DNA from: Casuarius casuarius
Taxonomy: Eukaryota > Chordata > Aves > Casuariiformes > Casuariidae
Direction of reading: 5' to 3'
Length of the DNA stretch: 64,000 nucleotides
NCBI GenBank assembly: GCA_003342895.1
Contig: PTFA01000038.1
Coordinates: forward strand, 744,001 to 808,000
Positions 10,601 through 21,310 of the stretch are shown here, one piece after another (the first letter of the stretch is position 1; each line of letters opens with the position of its first letter). Below the pieces are notes generated by a model. It made no database searches. It had not been told where the DNA came from and saw nothing but the letters and a program-made list of their open reading frames with translations. Both the position numbers and the translations under genes were made by a program.

Positions 10601-12359
10601 AGAAAGCATTTGTTTCAACCAGAAACAAAACATTCTTGTTTTGATTTTGAGAGATTTTACATATTTGTTAAAGATAAAATCAAGGGAATCTTAAAAACAA
10701 GGAACTGTAAGTGCATTGTTTTTTCTTGTTTTTTTAGTCCCAAAATGAAAACCTCAGACTTTTTAGAATGTAATTCCTACAGGCTCTTTCTCTTTTTTTG
10801 GCAATTCAACAAAAGCTGACACAAATCTGCAGGGCATTTCTGGATAGCTGAATTCCCTTTTTTTTTAACTAAAAAAAGGTTTGGCTAATAAAACTAGCAC
10901 TGCTATTTAGACCTGTTTGAATAGAAGAGAGGAGAACCTCATGTTCTTTTCTCCTGAAGTCTCCCCATGCTTTGTGGTTATTATTAGGACATTGCAGTCC
11001 TACAGCGAAATCCCAAACCAAGCTCAGGACCTGACTGAGTCGCTTTGCAATCACATTGCAAGAGAAAGGCTCTCTTCAAAGTACCTGTAAAGCACAGGAA
11101 AAAAAAGGATTGAATTGAGGGGGAGGAGAGGATGAGACCCAGCTCACTGCAGACCAGCAGCCGAGCCAAGTGCTTCTGACACGTTCAGGATGCAACTTGT
11201 CTAACGCCAGATATCCGCGAGTAGCCGTGTGTATTTGACCCCTTCACCCCAGGCTCCCTTTATGATCAGTGAAGAGAAAGAGGCACTTTTAGGGCAAGAT
11301 TTGTCTGCCCTATTTTAGGTGACGGATTTAGGCGGAGAGGAAACTCACCCTGGGCACCTGGCTGTGGAGGCAGCCCGGGGTGACCTGTCTAGACGGAGAC
11401 GCCAGCGCTTAGCTGGTGTCTTGTAACGCTAACATCTTTGGCCCTCTTCAGACTTGCTCCTGAATAGAAACGCCCAAGCGCAGCTTTGCTGGCATGACCA
11501 TGCACGCTGAACTTGGTGGAAATTGCATCAGGCAATAAATCTTCAGATGTGGAAGAGCTGGCAAGCCCCAGGGCTGCAGGACCTGAGCTCTTCGCAGCGG
11601 GGAACTGGACTGAACTGAAAAAAAAGGGCATGATGCTCCCTGACCTTAGTGCCACTGCTTGGGGGTGCCAGGCGTCACGCGCGGGTAACTCTCTGCCAGA
11701 CCAGGGCTTCAGCTCGTTGGGTTCCTGGAAACTTCTGCTGCAATGTAAGAGCCCACTCCCGCTCTTCCTCGAGGCTTTACAAACACGTCCATCGAGAAAC
11801 CACAAACTGGGCCCAACAATTCCAGAAATATTTAATTATTTCACCAGAGCTGATGCACACAGAGTCACAGGTAGGGGAGGAAAGTGATGGTTGTTGGGTG
11901 CCTCATGTCAGCACCAGGCAAGAGTTCATGGATGAAAGAGGAGACCTGTATCAAAGTGGAATTTCAAGGACCTTGAGGTAGGCAAAGTGTAAGGACAAAT
12001 ACAGCAGCTTGGTCAAGTCTTTGGATTAGTGAAGCCTTTTTGACAGATGGCTGTGCCATGGCCGTATGCCCAAAGAGCTGGACAGCCTGGAGCACAGCGA
12101 AGGTAGAAAGTCACTGAGCCTCTGGGTTATAAAGCAAGAGCTCAGTGTCAGCGCTCAGAGCCTGCTGGAGCTTGCTGGCTCTCCCGAGGCTAAAGCAATC
12201 TTGGAGAAGAGGCAATTACCAGCCAGGCCCAGAAGACCCATAGCCAAACTGCAGGTGAGTTTTTGGTGTCCATTCTGCCTGCTCCTCTTCATGTCTGGGA
12301 CAAGAACTGTTCAAAGGGAGTTGGCACTTGCAGACCATCTATACTGCTTGCCTGCGTAA
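10601..12359. other. Unique DNA; possible antisense copy of the dispersed-repeat core near 11303
   Basis: No gene is recognised. At about 11303-11325 the sequence TTTGTCTGCCCTATTTTAGG is the reverse complement of the core seen at 60379-60395, so a short, diverged minus-strand copy of that repeat may be present. Overlapping frames at 11389-11887 lack domains. Confidence 0.3.
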
Positions 12360-12705
12360 CTCAGACCTTTTATCTGCTAATGCCTTCAACAACCTCCTAA
12401 CTTTTGGATGACTTACAGTTTATCTGCTAGGAAAACATCCAGACTTGATTTAAAGGCTTTGCATGCATGTCATAAGGAAGCACTTCCACTGGTTAATCAT
12501 TAGCACTGTTAAAAATTGTACCTTATTTCTACTCCCCATTCTCTCTGGCATTCTCTCTCACCCTCTGGTCACTGCCCTAGCATGATTACAGAGCTACCTG
12601 CTATCACAAATCTGTTGCTTTCACAGATATTGGCAGACATTAAGTATCAAGATATTAAATGCCTTCCAATTTTCTTGATTTTTCGCTCCTATTACGGAGC
12701 ATAAA
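12360..12705 (-). mobile_element. Old CR1 LINE remnant, 3' region
   Basis: The plus strand reads like the antisense of the distal part of an ancient CR1. A segment with AAAACATCCAGACTTGATTT (about 12432-12451), then CTTCCACTGGTTAATCATTA and CTGTTAAAAATTGTACCTTA (to about 12527), matches the order seen in diverged CR1 copies across sauropsids. About 100 bp on, a degraded continuation follows. It is much more decayed than the copy at 490-1015 and has no usable frame. Boundaries are approximate. Confidence 0.65.
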
Positions 12706-15700
12706 GCTGCTGACAAACGGTTGTGGAGGCTGTTGTGGAGCCCATCCCTTGGCCTAGGTGGAAGATTTAGCACTTTTATGGGCTGGGAAGTGGCTAGAGC
12801 CCTTGAATATTCTACATCAATGAAAATCTTGAACGACCAAGTAGAGTGAAGGACACTTGCTCTTATCTTTGGGGTTTTTTTTATTTTGTTTGTTTGCTTG
12901 TTTTTTTGCCAACCAGAAACTCAAGGGTCCTCATTTTTAAGGTCAGTAGAAGCAGCAGCAGATCCCAGGTTAGCAGCCATTTTCCGGCTTGTCCATCTTA
13001 ACAGGAAGACCCTAGGTACAGCAGTCTTTGAGAACCACCGTGATCTGTCCTTCTAGTTCAGTTTTTGTCACACTCCCCCAGGACAGGAACATCTTCTGTG
13101 GCACCACGATTACCTGTTCATCCAGCATTGCCTTGGTGGTGTGTCCTAAGATCTCCCAAAACACGAGACAGACCTTTCCATTAGGGAGTGGGGGGTAATG
13201 CAGGATGGGTGGTTTGCAACCACAAACAACGCTCGTGATGTGAAAGCAAGAACTAACTCGTAAAAGGAGGCATGGAGTGAAACAGCTTGAAAACCCTGGT
13301 TTATCCTAACTTACCACAGAGGCAGCAGCATTTCTGTCCTGCACTGCACTGGGACTCTGCAGCAGATGGCTGAGAACATGCTGTCTGACTGCAGTCTTCT
13401 GCCCTTGGTATGAGCAGGCTCCCAAAGTGCTTTTCTCCGTAATTCCCTGAACGGCTGCACAATCAGCGCTGATAACAGGTGGCGGGCTCATAAACAGAGC
13501 ACTTGGACATTGCCTAGTGATGCCCTGATGCATGCTACAGAGAGACCTGTTTTTGATACAAATACCTTTTTTTGCTCAAGTTTCTAAGTGGAACAGAAAA
13601 AGTGCAGCTACTATTTCGCAATCGTGGCCAAAGAGGCATTCAGATCCACGGGCTGGCTTCACGATCGCTTCTCTGGGTTTCATGCCCCTACATAGTCCCC
13701 AGCAGTGCCTAGACTAGAATCTGCAGCGCTGCTGTAAATTAACTCTTGATGGATATGAGATAACAAGGGTCTTTGTGAATGCGAATCCAGACATTCCTCA
13801 AACATTTGTTCCAGGGCACAAAGGTTCTGCGGCTAAGGCCAGGTTGAGCCATCGGAGAAAATGCAAGTGGCTGTGTCTCAGCGTGTGCTGCGCTAGATGG
13901 AAACTACATGGTGTTGTCTTCCAAGAGCACCTAGGGACTAATGTGGGAACCAACAGTCCCTGGGGCAGGAGGAAATGTGCCCTGCGGTGAACAAGAGAAA
14001 CCAAGGGCCAAGGAAAGGGGTAGTTTCAAGGCAGTGGGGCCAATCCTCCTGAGCATCCTCTCCTGCAGAGATTGTCCTAAGAGGCTGACCCAAATGCTGG
14101 AGCAAAATATACCTGCATTAGAGATGCAGCATCTCAGACCTGGCTGAAAAGGAACAAACAGACAAATAAATAAGAAACTAGCCCAATCTGAGCAATTCTG
14201 GGACAGGCTCACATCCAAAGCTGTATCTCCCCAAACTGTGGTGCGGACTGAGTTTCAGGGTTCTGGTTTGAGCTACTCTCAAGCAGAGACGTCAGGCATA
14301 CTGGCTAGCGGCTTTCATTTTTTACTGCAATGCCGCAGCCTGCCAAATCGGCTGAGCTGGGAAAACAATCTATAATTGACTACAGAGGCATGAGGTTATA
14401 ATGATTTACCCTTTTTCTGAAGCATGCACATAACCCCTGCCAATTAGCCAAAAGTTAGAAAGACTTTTAATGACAATACATCCAGTGGGAGGAGGCACTG
14501 GCGGGGATGGGGTTGTGATTGCAAATTACCATAGCCTGAGTTGCAAGTGATAGGAGCTTGAGGTCTAATAATGTGAACAGGAGAAAGTAAAGCGAATGTC
14601 TTTGCTTGCAGATGAGCGCAAAGAACCTGGCTTCTCACTCGGAAATGGGAGGAAACCTGGCACAGGCTGGGAGCTGGTGAGTCGGGTTTTGCGGCTGAGT
14701 TGTAGGCATGGCACTTGTCCCCTCTTTCCTTGCCGTCAGACAGCACCTACACAGGACTGTCTGGTTCGTAACGAGCAGAGGCTGAGACAGCAACTGGCAT
14801 CTGTCACCTCCCACGGCAAGGCATGGGGCTGATGGCAGAGACTCGGCCAAATGCCACTGCGGGCACTACTTTGTGCACAAGACCGGATGGTCCCAGGGAG
14901 CAGCCCCTTCACAGCAGCAGCCAAATGGAGTTTCTTCTGTGGAAGGCAAGTGAATAACCTCTCCATCTGATGTACACAACCAAAGAAGCTGAGTAGCTTG
15001 GAGTGAATATTCCCTTGCTGAACAGGCGCAATCCTGAGGCAGTCACTTGCAAGAACTAACCCACAGGTAGGTTTCTGAGACCCAGGGAGGAGAGTCACGG
15101 TCACATGAAGGCCCTACTCCTCCTCCCATCCCTCCCTCATCCATCTCCCTCCCTCCCAGGTCTGCTTTCCTCCCTCTTCTGTGGTTGTTGAACCACTCTG
15201 TGAGCTGCTTTAGAGAAAAAACTAACCTGGCCCAGAAAAAATGCAGTTTTCTACCAATGTAGTGAGTTGAACTGGCTCACTCAAGTGTCAGTGACCAGCC
15301 ACACCAGGGAAAGAGGGCTCTGGGCTGCCCAGCGTGAACTCAGGCAGGAGAAAGGGGGAGTGGGAAGGTGGGAAAGAAAAAGGTAGAAGGAAAGGGCAGA
15401 CATATGACTTTTTCCTTTCAATGACAATCGATCAGGTGCCTACAAAACCTCACCCTGGATTAGGCAGATTTGTTACTCACAGGATTTCAGGGCAGGGATG
15501 AAAGGAGATGTATTCTGCTGAGCTTAAGGCTTGGTGCTCTGGTGCAACAAATGAAGGTGTTGCAGACAGATGATGAAAAAGGGCAGGCTTAGTGGTGAGG
15601 GGTACATGCAAGTTTTGTTTGCAGTAACTTGGCTCTGGCACTGAGCTGTGATGCATTTTTGTTGCTTCCATCAGCACCATACAATAAGTCCCAGCACACA

Positions 15701-15940
15701 CTCGTATCCTTCAACACATCAGTCTGAAAACTGGCATAAGAGCACATGGGCTCTGCTTATTGGAATCGATTTCATGCTTCTTCCTCGGGCACTATTCCTA
15801 GGGAAGGCTGCGAACAAGCAGTGCAAGACCCTTTAGTATAAGGAACTGAACAGATCCCTGACTCCCTATATGCAATAACTGTGAGTGATAACCTGTCTAC
15901 TCAAATGCCTCTCGGATCCCACTATGCTGAACATCCATTT
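12706..15940. other. Unique DNA, no gene recognised
   Basis: T-rich patches occur near 12870-12910 and a CT-rich patch (CCCTCC repeats) near 15116-15175. Overlapping frames of 95-122 codons on both strands (13931-14218 and 14444-15104) show no domain. No RNA gene or clear repeat is seen. Confidence 0.35.
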
Positions 15941-15944
15941 AAAT

Positions 15945-16030
15945 CAATGGTCTTAGCTTGGCATTGATTTGGCCCAGTGGGTGTAAATCTGACCTTGACC
16001 CTCTTTAATCCTCCTGCATTAGCCACAACT
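15945..16030. repeat. Possible ancient interspersed repeat fragment
   Basis: The stretch from AAATCAATGG through GGCCCAGTGGGTGTAAATCT resembles an ancient amniote repeat whose copies contain 'tcaatgg' and 'gtgtaaatc' phrases. The match is by memory of the motif style and is weak. A similar fragment lies near 33300. Confidence 0.25.
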
Positions 16031-17729
16031 TCATAGACATAGATCAAAGAGTCAGAAAACTGATTCTTTGGGAGCCAGTGTTTGGCATCATGTGTAACAT
16101 CCTCCACTTTTTCAGATCCTGCTGTACTGAACACACAATTCAGTCTCTTCTTTTAATTGTTCAGAGGCTGAATTTTACATATATTTAATAACTTAAACAT
16201 AAATATTACAACATATTTGGACTGGAAGTAAAAAAGGAAGTGATTCCAATTTCCGGCCATTCCTGAACACCGCATTAGAAAAGCCACCGAAAAGGGATAA
16301 ATTAAATACAAGTGCAGAACCTTCACGGCGTGCGAAACTGTGAGAGAAGTTTTGCGTGTTTGTTGAATGCACTGCACTCCCCACTTGGCCACGGCAGTCA
16401 TTGCTGCTCTGGCCAAACTGACACAGTCTCACGGAGCGAACGACACATGGACAAGGAAGAGGAAAACATCTGAAGCCTTGTTCTGCTCATGAAGTCACTC
16501 CAAGTTAAAAAAAAAGAAACCAAGCCAATTGCTCAGCTCAAGATAGTGAGCCCCCTCTTACAGCTCTCCTGGCTCTGAATGTATTTTACTCCACCTCTTG
16601 CATGTGCTATCATGCTGGGTACAAACATCTCTGTTGCTAGGAAGGGACCCAGGCAAGACGAGGTATCTAGAGAGTCAGAGCAGAGCAGGCGCGATGCAGA
16701 GATTGCGTCGAGCAGAAGGTTAAGGCTGACAAGGCGTGAGGACTCAGTGCCGGATCCACGTGGAGGGTTTCAGGCTCGGAGTGGCAATACCAAACTTTTA
16801 GTGACAGTGAAGTCAGGGAAGACAGTGAAGACTGCTGTCTTCAGTCCCTGTACAACACACAGCGAGACTCGGTCCCCTGATGCTGAGGCTTGCAGAAGTC
16901 AGGTACCCAGCAAGGAGCCTTCAAAGGTGGCCATGAGGGAGTGATAACAGGACAGTGTGGGGGATTTTTGCAAAGGCCGCATGTACAGAGCACAGCACAG
17001 AAAGGTCTAGCTTGTGTTGAACGATTTTGCTCTGCAGACAGCATCAGCATCAGCAGAGGAGTAAACTGCTCTGCCACAGCTGATACCCCTTGGGTCTCCA
17101 ACCACTGGGCTAATCTCTCTCTGTCGGTACTGCCCTCCAGACTTGCTCAGGGTCCTTTGCATGGTGCAATGGAGTCAGTCCACACGTGTGTCAGGCACAT
17201 CCCTGGCAGCCTGCCAGGGAATTAGGACTGCAGAACACCATCTCATTTCATGATCATTTCATGATCACGTGAGTTTTTGAACACCCTGTTTCACACAAGC
17301 CTAGATGTGGCCTCTTTGACCCTTGGGCAAATGCTCTAGGAGCAGGGCTCTATATGCGCTGTATAATTCCTTTGACACTAGGTTCGGGGAGAAATCACCT
17401 GAGATCGCACTGCAGAGGAAAGAAGATAGCAAATTGCCTCCATCTCATGAAAGGAAATTTATAACACACTCCAGGGAGGCAAAAGCCTCTCTGGGCTCCG
17501 CTTGCACAGGTCTGCATGGCCTTCTGGCTGCACGCAGAGCAAAACTCTGGGCTCACAGGGAGCATACCTCTGCTCTGTCACCGTGGCTCAGTCTTGGTTT
17601 CTATAGATGCCCGGCCGAACAGTGTGAAATAGTCCTTGCCTGGTATTGTGCTCCCCAGCTGCAAAAACCTCATCCAATTTCAAAGGCCACAGAAATTCCA
17701 GCCTCGGTTCCAAGCCGTGTTTGTTTTGT
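16031..17729. other. Unique DNA, nothing recognised
   Basis: There is a 13-bp direct repeat (ATTTCATGATCA-like) at about 17244-17267. No exon, RNA or named repeat is seen. Confidence 0.4.
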
Positions 17730-18330
17730 TTGGGTCCCTCTTGCTAACTAATTAGCTGTTGTGTTTATTGGAAATGGGAGACACATTCCTGATGAACATG
17801 GAAGTGCTGTGTTTAATGGAGCCCTTCAAAAAGGTTAGAATGGGAACATTTCTTGAACAAACAAGTTCTCTCACTGCACCATAATCTTCAAGCTGAAATG
17901 AACCAGCAGCTCTGATAGCGGTGGGTACTGTGACATGTGCAATTTGCATAAGACCTTCACTAAATAATCGTTAGGAGGCCAATGAATATAAAACAGGCTT
18001 GGCTCTTATCTGGTTTGATCTCAGAAGCGCTCGCAGGAAAAAATTGTTAAGCATCTCCATGCGCAAAACTCTTTGTCTTCTTCAATTCAATTGCTACTTT
18101 CATTTGTCTTTAATAATACGGTATTTGCTCACTCTTAGACAGCCGTTTGCAAGACTGTTCAGATCCAAGGCTAATTTGCTCAGACGTTTGGCTCTCCCAA
18201 AGGAATCACTAAAACTCCTGGTACATAGAGTACTTTTCGTGAATGTTAAAGCATTTAAAGCTTCATTCTTTCTTGTCCATACCTTGCGTAAGTATTTACA
18301 CCTAGTCGGAGACTGTGTAAAAACAAGCTA
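17730..18330. promoter_or_regulatory. Conserved-looking block with octamer, CCAAT and TATA-like motifs
   Basis: A perfect POU octamer (ATTTGCAT, 17942-17949) is followed about 40 bp later by CCAAT (17979-17983) and TATAAAA (17987-17993). Upstream are TAACTAATTAGCTG near 17744 and TGTTTATTGG near 17761. Downstream is GAATGTTAAAGCATTTAAAG near 18241. CCAAT sits too close to TATAAAA for a standard core promoter, where it normally lies some 50 bp further upstream. An enhancer or chance is therefore as likely as a promoter. No matching first exon is evident. Confidence 0.3.
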
Positions 18331-18959
18331 ATGCTTGTACTGGGGAATGTTTTGCACCTCGTTATGCAGGTGGAAATGGCACAAGGGTAGAGAAGAGCCA
18401 GGCTTTTTCCAGTAGGTCATTTTCTTGTTCCGGTCAGCTCATAATTTAGGCCAGCCCTGCCCTGTGGCGGTATGTGTAAAAACGCTGCTGTTTCATCACA
18501 CAAAGTCTGGAGTTATTTTCAGTTCAGTTTTGGCTGCAGAGCAAAGGCAAGGGCTCTACATACAGGGCCTCTTTTGGGGAATGGAGGACCTTCAGACATC
18601 AGGAGATGGTCCACAGCTGCGAATTAGACCTCCCTTTTTTTGCCAAAGGATACGATTGTATCCTGTGAGGCTGCTGTTGACTGCTAAATCTGTGTTTTGG
18701 GTCGTGGCTACCTAACAGCAGGTCTTTTTCTTGCCTTACTGTGAATGATGAGAAAGCCTTAAGCTAGAAGGCATCATCAGATTTTCTCATTCAAGCGCTA
18801 GGATACAGTAGACCACTATGGAGAGCTCCCCTGTCTGAGGCCCAGCACCTGGGAACTGATGGCAGCGTCAGAAAATGCTCCGCCTGGATCCAAGGAGATG
18901 GAGCGTGATCTCCTCCCCACAGCAGCTTATTACCTTCACAGTTAAGGGGAAAATACAAA
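18331..18959. other. Unique DNA, nothing recognised
   Basis: Mixed composition with short frames only. The segment leads into the old CR1 remnant. Confidence 0.4.
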
Positions 18960-19290
18960 GCCTTGTCCCCATCTGGAATTTGTCTGGCTCTGCCCTCCAG
19001 CACCGCTTATTGTTATGCCTTGCTCTGATGGATTGAAGAGCCCTTTAGTACCTAGTATTTTTTTCAAGACAAGGTACTTATGTGCTGTAATCTCCTCTCA
19101 ATCTTCTTTCTGATAATCTAAATATAACAAGCTCTGTAAGTCTCTTGTAAGCCATTTCTTCCAGACCTCATATCATTTTTGTGGCTGTTTTTGGCACCCG
19201 CCTCAATTTTTCAACTTCCTTCTGAAAACGTGGGCATCAGAACAGCACTCTGTGTTCCAGCTTTGGGCTCATCAGCTTCGACACTGTTTA
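18960..19290 (-). mobile_element. Old CR1 LINE remnant
   Basis: The plus strand reads as the antisense of CR1 ORF2 end and 3' region. CATCTGGAATTTGTCTGGCT is at 18970-18989, then GATTGAAGAGCCCTTTAGTA (19031-19050), ACAAGGTACTTATG, CTCCTCTCAATCTTCTTTCT, CATTTCTTCCAGACCTCATA and TTTTTCAACTTCCTTCTGAA. Their order and spacing match ancient CR1 subfamilies. The copy is heavily decayed and has no intact frame. Confidence 0.8.
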
Positions 19291-21227
19291 ATCAGCAGGA
19301 CCAGCTTCAATGTCAGTGTCTCAGACAAGGGAGAGGGGGAGGGAGGAGGAATCCCTGGCAGCAAGCTGCATTTCATCAAAGGCCTTGGGATTTACAGCAT
19401 TCTCCCATCCACAGAAGTCAGCTTCTGTCAGAGCACATCTGTTTTCACAAGCTGTCTCCCAAAGGTGTGAGAAGGCCATGTCCCATGTCTTGTACCATCC
19501 AGGACTCCTGTTTGGAGTACCCTGGATGTCAGCTGGTTTTATGTTTACTTTCAAATGGTGCAAATAATCAAGGAGAAGGCCCGATGGACACATTTCCTTA
19601 AAAATCAACAGTCAGACCTAATCCTGCTCTCCTCCCCACCCTGGCTCTATAAGAGGCACAGCCTGAAAAACCTGAGTCTCAGGAAGCTTTCATGGGACAT
19701 GTGTCTCTACTCTTCTGTGTGGGGACTGCAAGGCTTGTAACTGAACAAGAAGTAATTTGCAGAAGTTCCCATGTCCTCAGAATCCTTTCAAGGATGGTGT
19801 CACCATTGCTTCATTGCTCCTATAACCAAAGACAGCACCTGAACTCTTGCGCTGGTTTACAAGCCGTCCGGATGCAATCCAGGCAGCTCATGAACAGATG
19901 ACTGTTGTTGGCATCGCTGCACTCCAGCAGGGAGGCAGAGAGTGCAAAGGTGTCATTGCAAGCCATCTGCATCCCCTTTCTTAGGATATCCCTTTCCCTG
20001 CATATATTCCCTGCATATCCCTTTCTTAGTGTTCAGACAGCGCTTCTCATTGCAGATGGACAAAATCACAAGGTCCTGTGCTTTGCTGTTGGCCCCACTG
20101 CGCTTCTCCAGCTTCTCCTATACTGTCCAATTCGCAGCAAGGAAAAAAATCCCTCCACCAGGACTCCTGATAAATTTAATGTCATCGATAAAGGTTCTTC
20201 CTCTTCCTCCCTGGGCCTAAGATCACCAGGCTGCCATGCAGAAAAGCAGACTTTTTGCAGCGCTACATATTTAATCAGTGCTACATATTTAATCATATTT
20301 TAGAAAAGACAACATGTCTGGAAAGACAAGCAGAGAAGTTCTCCCAACACCATGCTCATGGTCGCAAGAACAGGCAAGGCTGTATGGCTTTGCAAAGCAT
20401 TAGATTACGCCAGCATAGCAAGTAAAAGGAGTATCTTGCTACAAGATCCAGGTTTTCCAGGGCTTTCCTGGAATGGCAAACACTTTCAAATGTAGTTTCA
20501 TGATCGCCATCCTTTTCATTACTACATTCATGGATCACCTTCCACCGCTCACCATCAGACACACTTTTTTCCATAAAAGCTGGGGTTTTTGGTTGTCCTG
20601 TTCTTTCAGAGTAGAAATAGGCCTAAAATAACATGTTTCTGAATAAATTCCCTTCTCGGTTACGTGAATGTAAACCTGAAGTTTCTTCCCCTTGATGCCT
20701 TTTCTATTTGGTCTATGTTTCCAATGGAGTAACCAAACCAAGTGGAGACTCAGCCCCAGGCTTGTGTGAAACCAAAGCTGCTACTGAGACCTGTCAAGAG
20801 AGTTAACACTTCAGTGAATGATAATCATGGAACAAATGTGTGAGTACTTAAGATCCAGCCAGCTACTTGTGTTGTCACCAAAGGAAACATTGGAGAAATA
20901 GACCAGAAATGGAAAATCTTTGGAAAGGAATCCAGATTTTAGTGCGAGTTGGAGATGTGCAGTTCTGAGTGAAGGCTCTACCTACCGGTGTAATGTGAGA
21001 TTTTTTTCCTTCCATTTTCTCCATCTTCATGAAACTGAGCAAAGTGTCCCTGAAGCTTGGTACCCACAGCTGCTCTTGGAACAATAGCAGCCTTGCCTGA
21101 ATTCAAGATATGCCAAGAAAGACGTTGCTCATTGTTGCTAGACATTTCTATGGACCTCTTCAACATATCCCTTGAGTGTCTTACGAATATTACGATATGA
21201 ATTCTCACACTTCCTTCCTTTAAAAGG
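19291..21227. other. Unique DNA with short direct repeats
   Basis: Apart from the 18-bp duplication at 20262-20295 and a repeated CCCTGCATAT phrase near 20000-20020, nothing is recognised. Frames reach 132-140 codons but carry no domain. Confidence 0.35.
20262..20295. repeat. 18-bp tandem duplication
   Basis: GCTACATATTTAATCAGT at 20262-20279 is followed immediately by a second copy, truncated to 16 bp (20280-20295). A near-perfect match implies a recent replication-slippage event. Confidence 0.9.
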
Positions 21228-21310
21228 CTGTTATTGCCCACACTTTACAAGTGAGGAAGCTAAGGCCGAAAGGTGAATAGACTGGCCAAGATCACATAGG
21301 AAGTGTGTGA
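21228..21310 (-). mobile_element. MIR-like SINE remnant
   Basis: TTACAAGTGAGGAAGCTAAG (21245-21264), followed by GGCCAAGATCACATAGGAAG, matches the antisense of the conserved MIR/CORE-SINE region (family phrase: 'acagatgaggaaactgagg ... cccaaggtcacacag'). It is an old tRNA-derived non-autonomous retroposon, found as decayed relics in sauropsids as well as mammals. Confidence 0.75.
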
